This document shows positions 12,453 to 23,483 of a stretch of DNA of 50,952 nucleotides, in pieces. This stretch comes from Bisporella sp. PMI_857 (lineage: Eukaryota; Ascomycota; Leotiomycetes; Helotiales; Helotiaceae), in the NCBI GenBank assembly GCA_021307315.1, contig JAJSPD010000150.1:1-50952 (forward strand). The letters are read 5' to 3'. The position numbers were made by a program, and so were the translations under genes. Each line of letters starts with the position of its first letter. Within the stretch, counting starts at the first letter, position 1. The notes below the pieces were generated by a model, which saw nothing but the letters and a program-made list of their open reading frames with translations, was not told where the DNA came from and did no database searches.

Positions 12453-15400
12453 TTATATTAGAGGATATAAGACGCTATCTTTAGAGTCGGAATCTAGGAA
12501 AGTACCAGGCACCTCATACTTGTGCTCAGAGCTACTGGGCTGGCTTTCATATCCCTCTTCTTCCGATTTCATATCGATTTTAAAAGTGTTGGTTGATGCA
12601 TTAACCAGAGGTTGAATGGAAACAACACTCTTGAATGGGTCTCGGTCATCGGTGGCCTGGCTGGTAGCGACAGGCTCTCGTTTCAGCCAGTCCATGTTCA
12701 CAACGGGCGTGGAACAAATCGTGCAATCCCCTTTGTGCACCAAGACTCCATTTATGCCATCCTGAGCAAAGTCAACACCGCAGTTTGCACATATTAGATG
12801 GCGACACGGAAGTAGCCTAGGAGAGAAGCCATTAGCGATGCACCGCGGGTTCATGCTGGGCAACGCCGACTAAGTTGAAAATGACCTACCGATAGCTCGC
12901 CCAATTTACCATGCATTTGTCGCAATAGCCAGGGATCTTTTGGTTCGAGGGAGTTCCTCCGATACCAGCACTCTTAACAGGTGGCAACATTTTCTTGGCC
13001 GGCTTGATGCTAGCAAGCCCAAAGCTCAGCTCGGCTTGTCCCTTAGAGCAGCTCGGTGTAAAGGGAATGCCTCTTTTCAAGTAGTCGTCGAATGAAATCG
13101 GACACGGTGGTGGCTCCAAACCAGTCATTGTTCTGAATGACTCTGCATTCACAATCTGGATATTGATGAGACAAGCATCGTTAACGTTCCAGGATCGAGG
13201 GTCCTCTTCGTCTGGTACAATGCGTTGCCTGATTTTCCCCCCCGCTCCAACGTCGAGGAGCGGTGAATAATCTGACTTCGTTCCTCCCCCAACGAACATT
13301 TGCCGCTCAAGAAGTAATTCCTGTCCTGGTCTAACATCCGCGTGCTGCAAAGTGGTCCTGTCGTCGAAAAACGTCCAGCGATCTGAAGACTGACTACGTA
13401 TATTAAAGGTCCACATCTCTGGTTGTAGACATAGCGCGTGAGCTGCTTGGGCTGCCACAAAGCCTAGAGTTGTCTCCGGGAAGACCGATAGTCGCAGTTC
13501 TTGTTTGCGTGGATATAGACACCGGACCTTTACTCGGAATGCTATTGAAGGGGAAGGTGGCCAGAGCTGAAACTCTACGGTTCTCCGCTTCCTTTGGGAC
13601 GATTCTACCCAATCTAGCTCGTCGAGAAGCGTCCTCTTCCTCGAGGGCCCCCCACGCGCCCGAGCATGTATACGCGTTTGCAACGGGATTTCAAGGTCTG
13701 AGGAGGACTCGAATCTCTGCGGGTGTTGCCACTCTGCCCTAGTACGCTCGCCATAATATCGCAAATCCGATGGGTGGTGGTCTCGGCGCATCAGCTGGAA
13801 TCGCCCCAGCTGTAGCTGTGGTATTATTTCGATTTGGATGCCCCCCACAGTTGTCAGGCCCGTAACTTGATGTTCAATTGTTTCTGGTGATAAGGGCTGG
13901 GCGACAACGAATTGTCTGACGATGCCAGGAGCAATCGACACTCCATCTAGCCATTGCTGTGCCGGGTTGTTGCCACCGCGAACGTAAAGGTAGTCCTGTG
14001 TTCGTTCGATACCATTCAGCCTCTTTAATACAGTTGCCATGTTAGCTTTAACAGGTTCTCCGGACAGGCCGTTAATCCCACCAATAAATACTCGAATGGC
14101 ATATTTTGCTTCTGGTGCAAACAGATCCGAGCCGTATACATGGAAGTTTATTTTCATAGCCTCCATATCTAATGAAAAATTCAGTTTGTCAGTTCGTAAC
14201 TGGGCAATCAAATAACGACTAGAGGACACACGTACCATACAACGGAACGACAATGCCCCCTTTCTCGACTGCATTTCTTGGAAGTTTGTCCTTTATTTTA
14301 CTGACAGGCAAAAGTGGTAACGCGCCGAGACTATTGGGTACCGGGTAGCTCCCTCCGTTGTCCGGAATTCGCACCGTTCTATGGAAAGATATTGCAAGGC
14401 TGTCACTGACGTGTATGCACGGGAAGTTTGGCATGCTTTGGCTGAGAGACAGTTGATCTCTCCTGAATGCCCCGAGCTCTACTTTTAGCTTTCCGTTATT
14501 TCGAACTTGTGGTTCATGGACTGACATAGAACAGTCTGCATGAATATGAACTAGTTTTCCCTGGACTGAGACAGAAGAGTCTGCATGAACGTGAGCTTCA
14601 AAATTTCATGTGGCAATTTTCGCCAAATGCGCTAGTATTGGTAAGAACGTACAGTCACTGAGAACTTTCGAGAAGAATTCTATGACGGGTTCATCTTTGT
14701 TGATTCTCAGATTGCTAAATTCATAAGTCGAGGGGCCACTAGACGTTATCGCCGGGATACTATCCGTGTACCATGGAATCTGTTCGTGATCAAAAGGCCT
14801 ATGAAGTCCTGTAATGGCATTTGGACGATACCATCTCCTCGGAATATCTGACTCGCACAGTTTCTCGATGGTGGTATGCTCTGGATAAAGAGCAGTCAAC
14901 TGTTTAGAGCCATTGTGTGAATTTATCACGCAACGGACGAAGCCTTCGGGAGGGTCCTCCGTAAGACCATCAGAAGGACCTAGAGATTGCAAGGAGTTAG
15001 CGAGGAGCTCACAGGCTCATACAGATCCACCGTGATTCTCATTGTTAACTTACGAGTCTCGGGCGCGGTCTGAGCCACCAGTTCACAGACAACCTTCTGA
15101 AACAGGTGACAATCTCCCCGAGTGAAGTTGTGCATCTGGGCAATGCTTCGGTGATCGCCGTTAAGGGGCATAGAAACCTCGTTGTTCAAACCTATCACGG
15201 CTGAATCCTTTGGTACCACCTGTAACTCGTCAATTAAGAAACTCTTAGAGTCTGGGGATTAGGAAGTGTGAGGATACCATGATGCGATTCGTTTCGCAAG
15301 TCTCGTAGAAGCTGAATATCTTGATTCTAGAGCATATTTTGGAAAACTGGTGCGACTTTTCGCTCAAAAAGTCATTATAGCGCTCCAGCCTTCGGATCAA

Positions 15401-16222
15401 TCGTGTGTTGGGTTTGAATATCATGCTTAAGCGCGCAACACTGGCTACAATAGAGCCAAAGTTCGCGGCAGAAGAACCTTTATGAGGTGTTGCGAGAAAT
15501 ATGATACCCACGGTTGCGTCAAATATTGGCGTATACAAGGCGTCAAGCTTCGCTTCGATCAATGCCTATAAGAAAGACTAAAGTTAGCATACACTGTCAG
15601 GTTCGATCAGTTCGATGGATATATGTTGAACTGTCCGTAGAGTTTACCATCTTGGCAACAATTCCTCCCATGGAATGAGCGATCCATATAATCCGGTAAC
15701 TCTGAGCAAATATTACTACGCGCGCTGTATATCAAGCCGCCGGGTGTCGATTACCTCAAATCCAACTCGCACTTGCCGAACACTCTCTAGGAGACTCCGC
15801 ACAAAGTCCCCTAGATCCAATGAAGATGATGCCGAGGAGAAAACGCTAGCATTATACCCGAAAGTCCAGATACGGGCATTCGTGCCCCGAATCTCATCCT
15901 TGACAAGAGAAGGAAGATGGTCTTGGAACCAGGTATGGCCAGGTCCATCTTCTGGACATTGCCAAGTCTTTGTAGCTCCGCCGTTTAGACCATGGAGAAG
16001 AAAAATGCTATTTCGGCCACCTGCAGTCAGAAGTAGTTCACGCGATAGACCCCGGAGAACAAACCCTTGCACGGGCAGAATGGTTGTTTCCCATACTCAC
16101 TCGCAAGTATATGTCAGGGCAGGCTGGAGCGGCTGGACTAGGTACAGCCCCGGCTCATTTTGCCCACTGAAATATGTATAGCAGCCAGCGCTTCCAGAGC
16201 CGGCTATCGGATCTGTGGCCAT
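12453..16222 (-). CDS. Alpha/beta-hydrolase - ubiquitin-like - RING finger multidomain protein
   Basis: Seven introns with GT-AG ends are supported: 15754-15702, 15647-15566, 15277-15220, 15053-14980, 14652-14596, 14235-14169 and 12889-12817. Joined from 16072 they give 1,051 codons without a stop. Domains: hydrolase, residues 1-275 (SIFLLHGLNGG oxyanion region; nucleophile elbow IAHSMGG, Ser about 116; GDHR His about 243), of the DUF676/SesB-like kind found at the N-terminus of fungal NLR proteins; a fungal beta-rich module about 415-610 (SFHRTVRIPDN, KLPRNAVEKGG, IRVFIGGINGLSGEP, QWLDG); two basic clusters about 680-700, possibly nuclear; a ubiquitin-like segment about 714-794; a GGKIRQRI...MTGLEPPPCPIS module about 812-873; a C3HC4 RING about 920-965 (CDKC-x11-CRHLICANC-x18-CTIC); an acidic Ser-rich tail. 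The start is uncertain: ATG at 16222 opens a coding-like first exon whose junction is unclear. The protein is probably a hydrolase tethered to an E3 ubiquitin ligase; the substrate is unknown. Confidence 0.82.
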
Positions 16223-16229
16223 ATCTAAG

Positions 16230-17688
16230 TCTGCTCACGAGAATTTTGGTAGGTGTAGGCAGCGACGAAACCGTCTTGAAAAATTTTCAGATGTAGTCAG
16301 GCATTTATGATGACTGGTTCACATCAGGCTGCGCTCCATCTCTTTGGGACTCGGAAAGTGGGGAGGTGACCAGCAGGTAGCACTGCCACCCTTGCGTATG
16401 CGGCACGTCGTTTCTCAACAAATTAGAGGCTGCTCTACGTCTTATCACCGGCTGCATCCCCTCCCGCGGTATGTGTATTGCTATTGGATCAAATTTGAGA
16501 ATCGCACGCGAGAGCCTCATCGACAATATGGTGTGATTACTATGAGTGAGGAGGTATTTTTGGTGGTCTTCACATCCCACGACCGTAGGCAGGACCTACC
16601 TCGAAAAACGGCCTCGCAGAGCAGTCTGTTAATTAACCGGCCAATATGGATGTCACAGGCTACGCGTTCTATTATAAAAGGGCAGTTTCCGGATCTAGAG
16701 GTATTTATTAGAGCCTCATGCTCCATCTTCGGATTTCTAAATCGGCATCCTGAAACTAATAATAGTTCAAGACTAGCGCATGTTCCACTACGTATAACCT
16801 TTATTATTTTGTATCTCCTTAAACTCAACTCTCGAGGAAGTATAACCATCTCTCATACTATCGTTCTAACACCATCATACAATTTTACTCAATGTGTTTA
16901 TCTGTGACTTAGTAACCGCGAACAGGCATCGCCGACCTAGACTTAAGCGATGATAATACCTATAACCAAAGTAGCATGGTAGGAAGGATTGATGCGCTAG
17001 ATTATATTAGTATCGATCATCCATTGCTTGCTCCCTTATGTGGTAGTCTGTTAATAGCGTGATGGCAATTCTAAACCGCGTTCGATACCACCCTGAATTC
17101 TGATGGGATGTTCTTGTGGCGATACAGGAACAGGTTCACTAAGATAAAGTGCGAGCCACTACCAAGGCCTTCAAGTTGAGTTAATAGAACTGGGAGAAGA
17201 GAAAGAACGACTAAAACGAGAGGGTAGTAAACTACAACAAGAGATGGCTAAGAATAAAACTGCCACCACCTACCCCCATAGAGGCACGGCGTCGACCTGA
17301 GGGATACAGGCGGGCAGAGCTATACGTCTAGAGACTCCCCTCCTAGGGACGCCTGAGAATGTCGAGAACAGAATATGGAAAGCTTTTCGGAAAGGAAAAG
17401 AAAAGAACTACTATATTTAGCGGATTATTATTATTCCTTTTAACGTGCTGTATCAGTCGAGGACTATGTAACACGGCTAGGCCCCCAGGCCTGGCCCTCA
17501 GGCAGGCCCTTTCTCGAGGGCTTCGCGATCCTAATAACAGTAATAAATACTGTGGTCCTGAATATGCTTTTGTCCGAGAGTAAAAAGAAAAGAAGCAGGA
17601 GCACAAGTACCCTACAAGGACTGTACTGGCCAATATTAATAGACCAGTAGCCTTAACACACTTTTTCCAAAAACCTTTTATATATTCC
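16230..17688. other. Mostly unassigned; possible relic of a non-LTR element
   Basis: No intact gene. Near 16405-16525 (+) one frame reads LNKLEAALRLITGCIPSRG, resembling the region after reverse transcriptase in Tad-like LINEs, but stops follow and nothing else supports it. 17160-17400 has purine-rich, coding-like sequence without a domain. 17460-17540 carries CAGG/CCTG inverted stretches reminiscent of family-B LTRs. Confidence 0.3.
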
Positions 17689-17870
17689 TGTCGGAATACC
17701 TACCACGTAGCAAAAGGCGTAGTAGCTGTGACTACGCTCTTGCTGGTGTGGTTTTGATATTCGTTGATTCTTCTAAGCTACGGCCTATTGCCAGGTAGTT
17801 ATATAGATGGTAGAGGGCCCACAATCCTTGCGATATGGAACGCGTGAAGCTATGTACATGCATTCCAACA
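17689..17870 (+). repeat. Solo LTR, family C (TGTCGGAATACC), copy 1, with target duplication
   Basis: 182 bp with imperfect terminal inverted repeats TGTCGGAATAC / GCATTCCAACA. A perfect 5-bp target duplication ATTCC lies at 17684-17688 and 17871-17875. The internal tract TACCACGTAGCAAAAGGCG is shared with copies at 19399-19570 and 30202-30384. Confidence 0.92.
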
Positions 17871-17879
17871 ATTCCAGTG

Positions 17880-18960
17880 AATGTTGGGGATCGAGTCCTT
17901 GTATATAGCCAAAGTATTCTTTTTCTTTTTATTTGACCCTCAGAACTACCTCAAAACTTTTCTTTCTTTCCGCAAATCTCTTTTCCTTTCTGCCGGCCCT
18001 GCTGTCTCTTTCCTAAGACTTATTCTCTTCGTTTTCTTAGTAGTCAACGCCGGTCGTGGCTCGTACTAAGTGCCCAGAGGTTAGTCCCTCTTAGCGAAGG
18101 GCATAGAAACCGTAAAATGGTAGATAAATGTAGTCGTACAGAATTGCTTCGATGTCGAATTGAGGCTCAAAATAAAAGTGGGTCGAGTGAAAAATTTTCA
18201 TGCTCCAGAGGGTATTCGACTGACTGTTGCCCTGCTAGCTCGCAGGTAACCGAACGGCGAGTACTGAAGAATAGGTTTGCCTTATACGGAGGCTTGTAAT
18301 TTTTGATTCGAGTTGAAAGGACCTCTGTTTCGAGTGTTGCGTTGTACCGTGCGTTCTCGACTCCAGCTCGAATTGACTCAATCTCGGCTCTCCAGACGTA
18401 AACGCTGAAGGTTCGTAGAGGGCACCACATACAGGTGTTGAGTCTTCGCCCTCCTATATTTAGCGGAGGCAGGTCTGAAGGAGGAGATAGTACAAGGTTG
18501 AAGGGGGAGTGGAAGGATACTCGACTTAAAAGATTAGAGACCTCTGTGGAGAAGATTTTTGCAGCCAAGCGGTCATGTAACTTAGTTTCAGACCGAGGCT
18601 TTTCAAGCTCTATACGATTTTATTTATGTCATATTTATTGCTTCTAGTGCTGTGGCGCCCTGGACGATTCCTTAGTCATACATAGACTAAAAGCAAGTCT
18701 AATTTTACTCTAATCCTAACGCCAAATGTTCTTTATACGCCGGTACCTTAGCATAATTCGGCTATTTTTAGATTCGGAGTATTACAATTACAAGTATGTC
18801 TATTTAACATAGTATACTCCGGATTAGTCGCGTCTAGAGTACGATGCATTAACCTACTATAAGGAAGCATACACCATGGCAAGTGATTAAAATACGCCCG
18901 GTGTAGGAAAAAGTGGGTTATACACTGGGTGTAGGAATAAGTGAGTAATCGCCATTTTAA
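17880..18960. other. No gene recognised
   Basis: Open frames on both strands (18167-18568 minus is the longest, 133 codons) have no domain. 18885-18955 contains a two-fold direct repeat of GGTGTAGGAAAAAGTG type. 18700-18880 is AT-rich. Confidence 0.45.
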
Positions 18961-19047
18961 CTTTGGATGGCCAGCTGCAGGCTTGCGGCTACAGCGGCTA
19001 CAAGCCTGAAACTACAGCAGCCACAAACTTGAAACTCCAACGGCTAC

Positions 19048-19270
19048 TGTAACAACTCAAGCTGAACAGGGATCTCGATCCGTAGATCCAGGTGAAAGGA
19101 CTCAGAGGTGTGAACAACTATCAATTGTTATAACTAAGAGAACAAGCTACGGATAGAAGAAGGGAAGGAAAGCAGCGCTTTATATACAGGAACTGGCCGG
19201 AGGCCAGTATAAGCGAGCTCTAGGATGTCCGGTGCTGAGCTCCGTCCGAAAAGAAGCCAGGGCCGTGACA
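19048..19270 (-). repeat. Solo LTR, family B (TGTCACGGCC), copy 1, with target duplication
   Basis: On the + strand it runs TGTAACAACTCAAGC...AGGGCCGTGACA. A perfect 5-bp duplication GCTAC lies at 19043-19047 and 19271-19275. It is shorter in the U3 part than other copies. Confidence 0.92.
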
Positions 19271-19398
19271 GCTACAAACTTAAAGCTACAACAGTTACAA
19301 ATTTGCAGCTATTATAAAAGCTTAAAACTTAAACAGCTGTAAACTTTGACTGCAGTATTTTAAAGCTACAAACGGCGTAATTAGTTTATAGCTGCTAC

Positions 19399-19570
19399 TG
19401 TTGGAATGCATGTAAATAGTTTTCACGTGATCCACCAGATCACCGGAATTGCCAACTCGCAATACGGTAGCTTAGAACAATCAATCGATGAACAATACAA
19501 CCACAATCACACCAGCAAGAGCGTAGTAAATAGCTACTACGCCTTTTGCTACGTGATAGGCATTCCGACA
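19399..19570 (-). repeat. Solo LTR, family C, copy 2
   Basis: Reverse orientation: TGTTGGAATGCATG...GGCATTCCGACA on the + strand. More diverged in its middle than the other two copies. No clean target duplication. Confidence 0.85.
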
Positions 19571-19676
19571 CTGTAGGCAACCGACAGCTACAAGCTTAAA
19601 ACTATAACAGTTACAAAACAGCTACAAACTTATAATTACTATAACTTTAAACTTATAACTAGCTACTGTCACGGCC

Positions 19677-19922
19677 CTGGCCCTATCTCGAGCTTGGCCC
19701 CTGTTACTACAAGGCTCGGCATCCCAGAGCTTGGCGACTAACGCTACAGGGCTCACTTACACTGGCCCCTGGCCAGCCTCCTGTATATAAAGCACTACTC
19801 TCCTTTCCTTCTTCTGCCTGTAGCTTGTTCTCTTAGTTATAACAATTGATAGTTGTTCACACCTTCGAGTCCTTCTACCTAGATCTACGGATCGAGATCC
19901 CTGTTCAGCTTGAGTTGTTACA
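19677..19922 (+). repeat. Solo LTR, family B, copy 2
   Basis: Starts TGTCACGGCCCTGGCCC, TATA box TGTATATAAAGC near 19781, ends CTTGAGTTGTTACA. It is preceded by GCTAC, but the 3' flank lacks a matching 5 bp, so one junction has been rearranged. Confidence 0.9.
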
Positions 19923-20076
19923 AACTTTGCGTTGTCACGAGAAGGGGCTTACTCAAAGCTTATTCCATAATTGGATCCGCGACTTCTGTGAATTTTTTTG
20001 GCAACAAGGTATCTCAGAGGGTCTGGTCCATTCAGCTGTCCGGGCCTTTAGGCGAGTAACCTGGCGTATGTATATT
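19923..20076 (+). other. Short coding-like stretch, unassigned
   Basis: One frame reads HEKGLTQSLFHNWIRDFCEFFWQQG and runs open from the LTR to 20097. The amino-acid composition looks like real protein. It may be a remnant exon of the pseudogene that follows, cut by the family-B LTR, but I do not recognise it. Confidence 0.3.
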
Positions 20077-21094
20077 TTTAAAATTCAGTACAACTAACAC
20101 TACTGCCAGAGTATGGTGATTCGGGCTCCGGGTAATCGACGCAAAGACTGGAGATTTATACGGTGTGCTTATTGCGGGATCTAACATCTTGTTAGAAGGT
20201 TATATTATTCCTGCAGCTGGGATATTTGAGAACATCCGACAAATTTGCGGCGCAATCGATATCAGATTACCTTTGCTAGAAGAATCGCTAGTTCAAGCTT
20301 CCAGACGTGGATATACAAAAGTCGTTAAAAGTTTGAGTGAACGATTACCGTCTCTTGATGAATCATTATATCAAGCTGCCTCTTATGGCAATATAGAATT
20401 CGTTAAAGTTCTTCTAAATCTAGGTGCAGATGTACACAATATTATATATCCTAAAAGAGATGCCAATCCTGCTGCTGCTGCTGCTGCTGGTTCCTCTGGT
20501 CGGACAGCGCTCCAAGCAGCTGCAGAAAATGGCCATATTAAGATTGTTGAAATGCTGTTACAAAAAGGAGCTGACATTAATGATGCTGCTGGTTCTTTTG
20601 GTCGGACGGCGCTCCGAGCAGCTGCGGAAAACGGCCATATTAAAATTGTTGAAATGCTACTACAAAAAAGAGCTGACATTAGTGCTGCTGCTGGTTCCTT
20701 TGGTCGGACAGCGCTCCAAGCAGCTGCAGAAAAAGGCCATATTGAAATTGTTGAAATGCTCCTACAAAAAGGAGCCGATGTCAAGGCTGGCCGGACAGCG
20801 CTTCAAGCAGCTGCAGAGCGAGGCCACATTAAGATTGTTGAGATGCTAAAACAAGCAGAAGCATTGTCGGAACTAATGCCCACCCGACAGGGGATTGGGA
20901 GTTACCTGGCAGTGTCGGCGCCTTTTTTTAGCAGCAGCAAGCCAACAATTGAAAGCTTCTCAAAATGGCCAGCGACACCTTTTAGCAACAACCGCCGAAC
21001 GGTTAAAAGTACGGTCGACGACTCTGAAATATCAAAAACCCAAAAGAAAAGAATAGAAAAAGACTTAATAAATAGTGTTGGTACCAGTGAGTAG
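20077..21094 (+). pseudogene. Serine-protease-like segment fused to ankyrin repeats, frameshifted
   Basis: Two joined parts. At 20115-20129 the sequence encodes GDSGS, the serine-nucleophile motif of trypsin-like proteases; after a one-base loss near 20130 the other frame continues VIDAKTGDLYGVLIAGSN, which matches how this motif continues in fungal protease/ankyrin proteins I know (GDSGSWV.DA.TGDLYG). A linker and about six ankyrin units follow. The central four (20487-20850) are nearly identical tandem copies of about 102 bp, each with GRTALQAAAENGHIKIVEMLLQKGAD, preceded by a GCT trinucleotide run. The C-terminal 80 residues are Ser/Lys-rich and end at 21094. Most of the protease domain is missing upstream, where an LTR lies. 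Could be an expressed ankyrin remnant starting at 20165. Confidence 0.72.
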
Positions 21095-21136
21095 CACACC
21101 CCGCGACGTTCGGACCACATGGATATATTATAGCTT

Positions 21137-21250
21137 TTGTACGTAGATCAGAGCTATCATCAAGAACAAGTCAACCACCTACAACGAGCATACTAGCACT
21201 GCGCATATCACGGTGCTACGTGCCCCGTGGGTACCGACTTGATCGAATAC
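21137..21250 (-). repeat. Dispersed repeat fragment (family I), copy 1
   Basis: Reverse complement of 42080-42175: both contain CCCACGGGGCACGTAGCACCG, then GCTCGTTGTAGGTGGTTGACT and TTCTTGAT. It is probably part of an old LTR, but no ends are defined. Confidence 0.65.
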
Positions 21251-22028
21251 AAATTATCAGAATCAAGAAGTATCACTAAAGAAAGTGATACAAACACTTA
21301 ATATTCATAATAAATGCAGAGCAGCTCGGTATTTTCTGCCTGTGTAAGGCCGGATTTTCGAGATTCTTAGCGCATCGATTAACCTCATAGGGTAGATTTG
21401 CAACAAGGTTTGCGTGCCAGGCTTTGAGGACTGCAGCGTATAGAGGCTGTTAAGCGAGTAGCCACTTGGTCCTCTGGTCCAATTGCCATGCATTATATCT
21501 ATGGCTACACTCTGACTTGCTTCGGATATGATTTGGTATTGAAAATGCGAACGTTGAACGTAAACTGAACAGTACAGATCACAAGCATCCCTAGTACTGT
21601 ACCCTACATACTACAAATAGATCACTACATGTCAGCGTGCTAATCCACGACTACCGCCCCAAAAGCCACGTACGCCACAGTCCTACCCCGTGATTCACCA
21701 ATAAAGCCTAAGTAAGTCTTGTGACACCCATCTCGTTTCTGCTCTTCAAGTGAGTGCTTGACTACCAGAAACCCGGCGCAAGGTCACAGCGAGTTGATGG
21801 TTCGCAACGCATTCTTTTCGCGAAACCGGTACAGCGCCTCTAATTCGGTGTGGCCGGACAGCCTTGTAGCTGCGGAGAGGTGAACACGGGTGGGCGGCAA
21901 TGCTAGATTAAGCAGATATGTAGTTTAATAAGTGGTAGTTTCTTCAACTTTCAGTTGCTCCTTATCATTGACCATTTCGGTTGCCTGTTACGGAAGTAAC
22001 AAGCATGTGCCGGCTTTGGGACTGAGGC
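21251..22028. other. No gene recognised
   Basis: No domain, splice structure or repeat with a partner in the window. Confidence 0.45.
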
Positions 22029-22409
22029 TTGGTGCTGCACACGGCGACTAGGAGGGGGCACGTGGCTGCCGTCAAACAGCTACAGGAGAAAGGATGGCGA
22101 GGTGGAACCTCGCCAATTCGTCGCGAAGTCGATGAGAGATCGGAAAAATCTGAGAGATCTGACAGATCCCAAGGAAGTTATGGGCAGACCACTTACATGT
22201 TGACACCAACAGTACCGCCAGCCCAGAATCATTTCCTTCCCAAGTCACGCATCTCGACACGAATTCCACCGATCTGGTGCCCACCAACTGCTGTGACTTA
22301 CGCTCCAATACCAGTAACTTATTCGTCAGCTCTGGTTTATTCTCGTCCTCCACCTTCAACTTCTAGTCGTTTTTCCAGTGATCGACTTTACCATCCTTAT
22401 TCTATATGA
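22029..22409 (+). pseudogene. Possible ankyrin-type fragment with Ser/Arg- and Pro-rich tail
   Basis: The open frame begins VLHTATRRGHVAAVKQLQEKGW, which fits one ankyrin unit, followed by a charged Ser/Arg stretch and a Pro/Ser/Tyr-rich region to a stop at 22409. Only one repeat is present and there is no other domain. A remnant is likeliest; a short expressed protein cannot be ruled out. Confidence 0.35.
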
Positions 22410-22440
22410 AGCAGAGAACAGTAAATTTGGCGAAGGACAA

Positions 22441-23483
22441 CCCCACGATCCAAGTCATCAGTGGAGGCTTTTCAACCCCGCTATTGTACAACATGGCAGA
22501 ATGAACGTCGAATCTCAAAAGTCGGTCTTTTTCCTTTCAACAGCGAGAGATTAAGATCATCCCTAATCTTTCCACATCAGTCTCTGTTCATTTACCCTAT
22601 CTTCGTGTCTGATAATAACGAGGAAGAAAGTTTAATACCATTACTTCCGGAAATTCGTCGACTAGGCATTCTTAAGCTTGTCCCTCACCCTCAACGACTT
22701 GTGGATATCGGATTAAGATCGGCTGCCATATTCGGCGTGCTAAGCAAGGCAAGCTCCAAAGATGCCTATGGAACAGCAGCAGACGACCCAAATGGCCCTG
22801 TAATACAAGCCATCCGCATCATTCACAAGCATTTTCCAAACCTTTATATCGTGGCAGATGTATGTATTTGCGAGTGCTCAAGCCATGGTCACTATGTAAT
22901 CTTGAAAGAAGACGGTAGTATCAATAATCAGGCCTCTGTGGAGCGGATCTCAGATATCACCCCGCGTATGCTCAGGAAGGACTACATTGCTTGGCGCCAC
23001 CAGACATGAATGATGGTCGCATACGAGCTGTGAAAGCGAAGCTCCTCAAGGCGGGAATAGCTCACGAGGTAACGTTGATGGCTTATTCCGCCAAGTTTTG
23101 CAGGTGCCCGCCTGTACGGGCCATTTCGAATAGCTGCCAGCTTGACTTCAGCGTTCGGAGACCGCAAGACCTACCAGGTTCCGATTGAAGCCGGTAGTAT
23201 ATTTCGCAGAGCTTTTGCAAGAGACATACGTGAAGGACCAGATATAATCATAGTAAAACTTGTAGGGAGCCGTCTGGACATTATTAGGAGCGTAAAGGAT
23301 ATCGGGGAAGATATTCCGATTGCTGCATATCAAGTTAGTGAAGAGTATGCGATGATCCATGCTGAAGCTGAAGCGGGCATTTTTGATCTTAAGACTGCGG
23401 CTTTCGAGTCTACTGAAGCAATTTTAAGAGCAGGCGGAACTGTTATCATTAGCTACCTTAGTGCAGTCTACTATCCAGAATGA
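22441..23483 (+). pseudogene. hemB: Delta-aminolevulinate dehydratase (porphobilinogen synthase) paralogue, broken
   Basis: Encodes the second step of haem synthesis (condensing two aminolevulinates). Recognisable in order: SGGFSTPLL and WQNERRIS, FIYPIFVSDNNEE, AAIFGV, YGTAADDPNGPVIQAI, the zinc-site region DVCICECSSHGHY (third Cys is Tyr), APPDMNDGRIR, AYSAKF (first Lys), LYGPFR, FGDRKTYQ, IIVK (Schiff-base Lys, followed by Leu instead of Pro), AAYQVSEEYAM, DLKTAAFES. Three frame slips break it, near 22487, 22958 and 23095. A 61-bp stretch after ERRISK (about 22520-22580) behaves as an in-frame intron ending CACATCAG, so this is a duplicated gene and not a retrocopy. The usual housekeeping copy would lie elsewhere. 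Loss of the metal Cys and the Pro suggests relaxed or altered constraint. Confidence 0.85.

Larger units (their letters stand above)
18965..19676. repeat. Degenerate GCTACAAACTTAAA minisatellite interrupted by solo LTRs
   Basis: The sequence outside the two LTRs is built of imperfect repeats of about 20-25 bp on the theme GCTACAAACTTAAAACTACAACAG (variants: CGGCTACAAGCCTG, AGCTACAAGCTTAAAAC, CAGCTACAAACTTATAA). Family-B and family-C LTRs are inserted at GCTAC sites within it. Confidence 0.7.

Noticed and set aside
12817..12889. Shorter introns of 34 or 40 bp at the RING junction, and one of 34 bp at 15277
   Set aside because: Longer introns of 73 and 58 bp with branch sites and pyrimidine tracts keep phase and restore conserved motifs (the RING, VVPKDSAVIG).
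13470..13742. + strand open frame of 90 codons
   Set aside because: Shadow of the hydrolase-RING gene on the other strand.
16405..16530. Active LINE element
   Set aside because: Only one LRLITG-type motif in one frame followed by stops; no reverse transcriptase or endonuclease motif.
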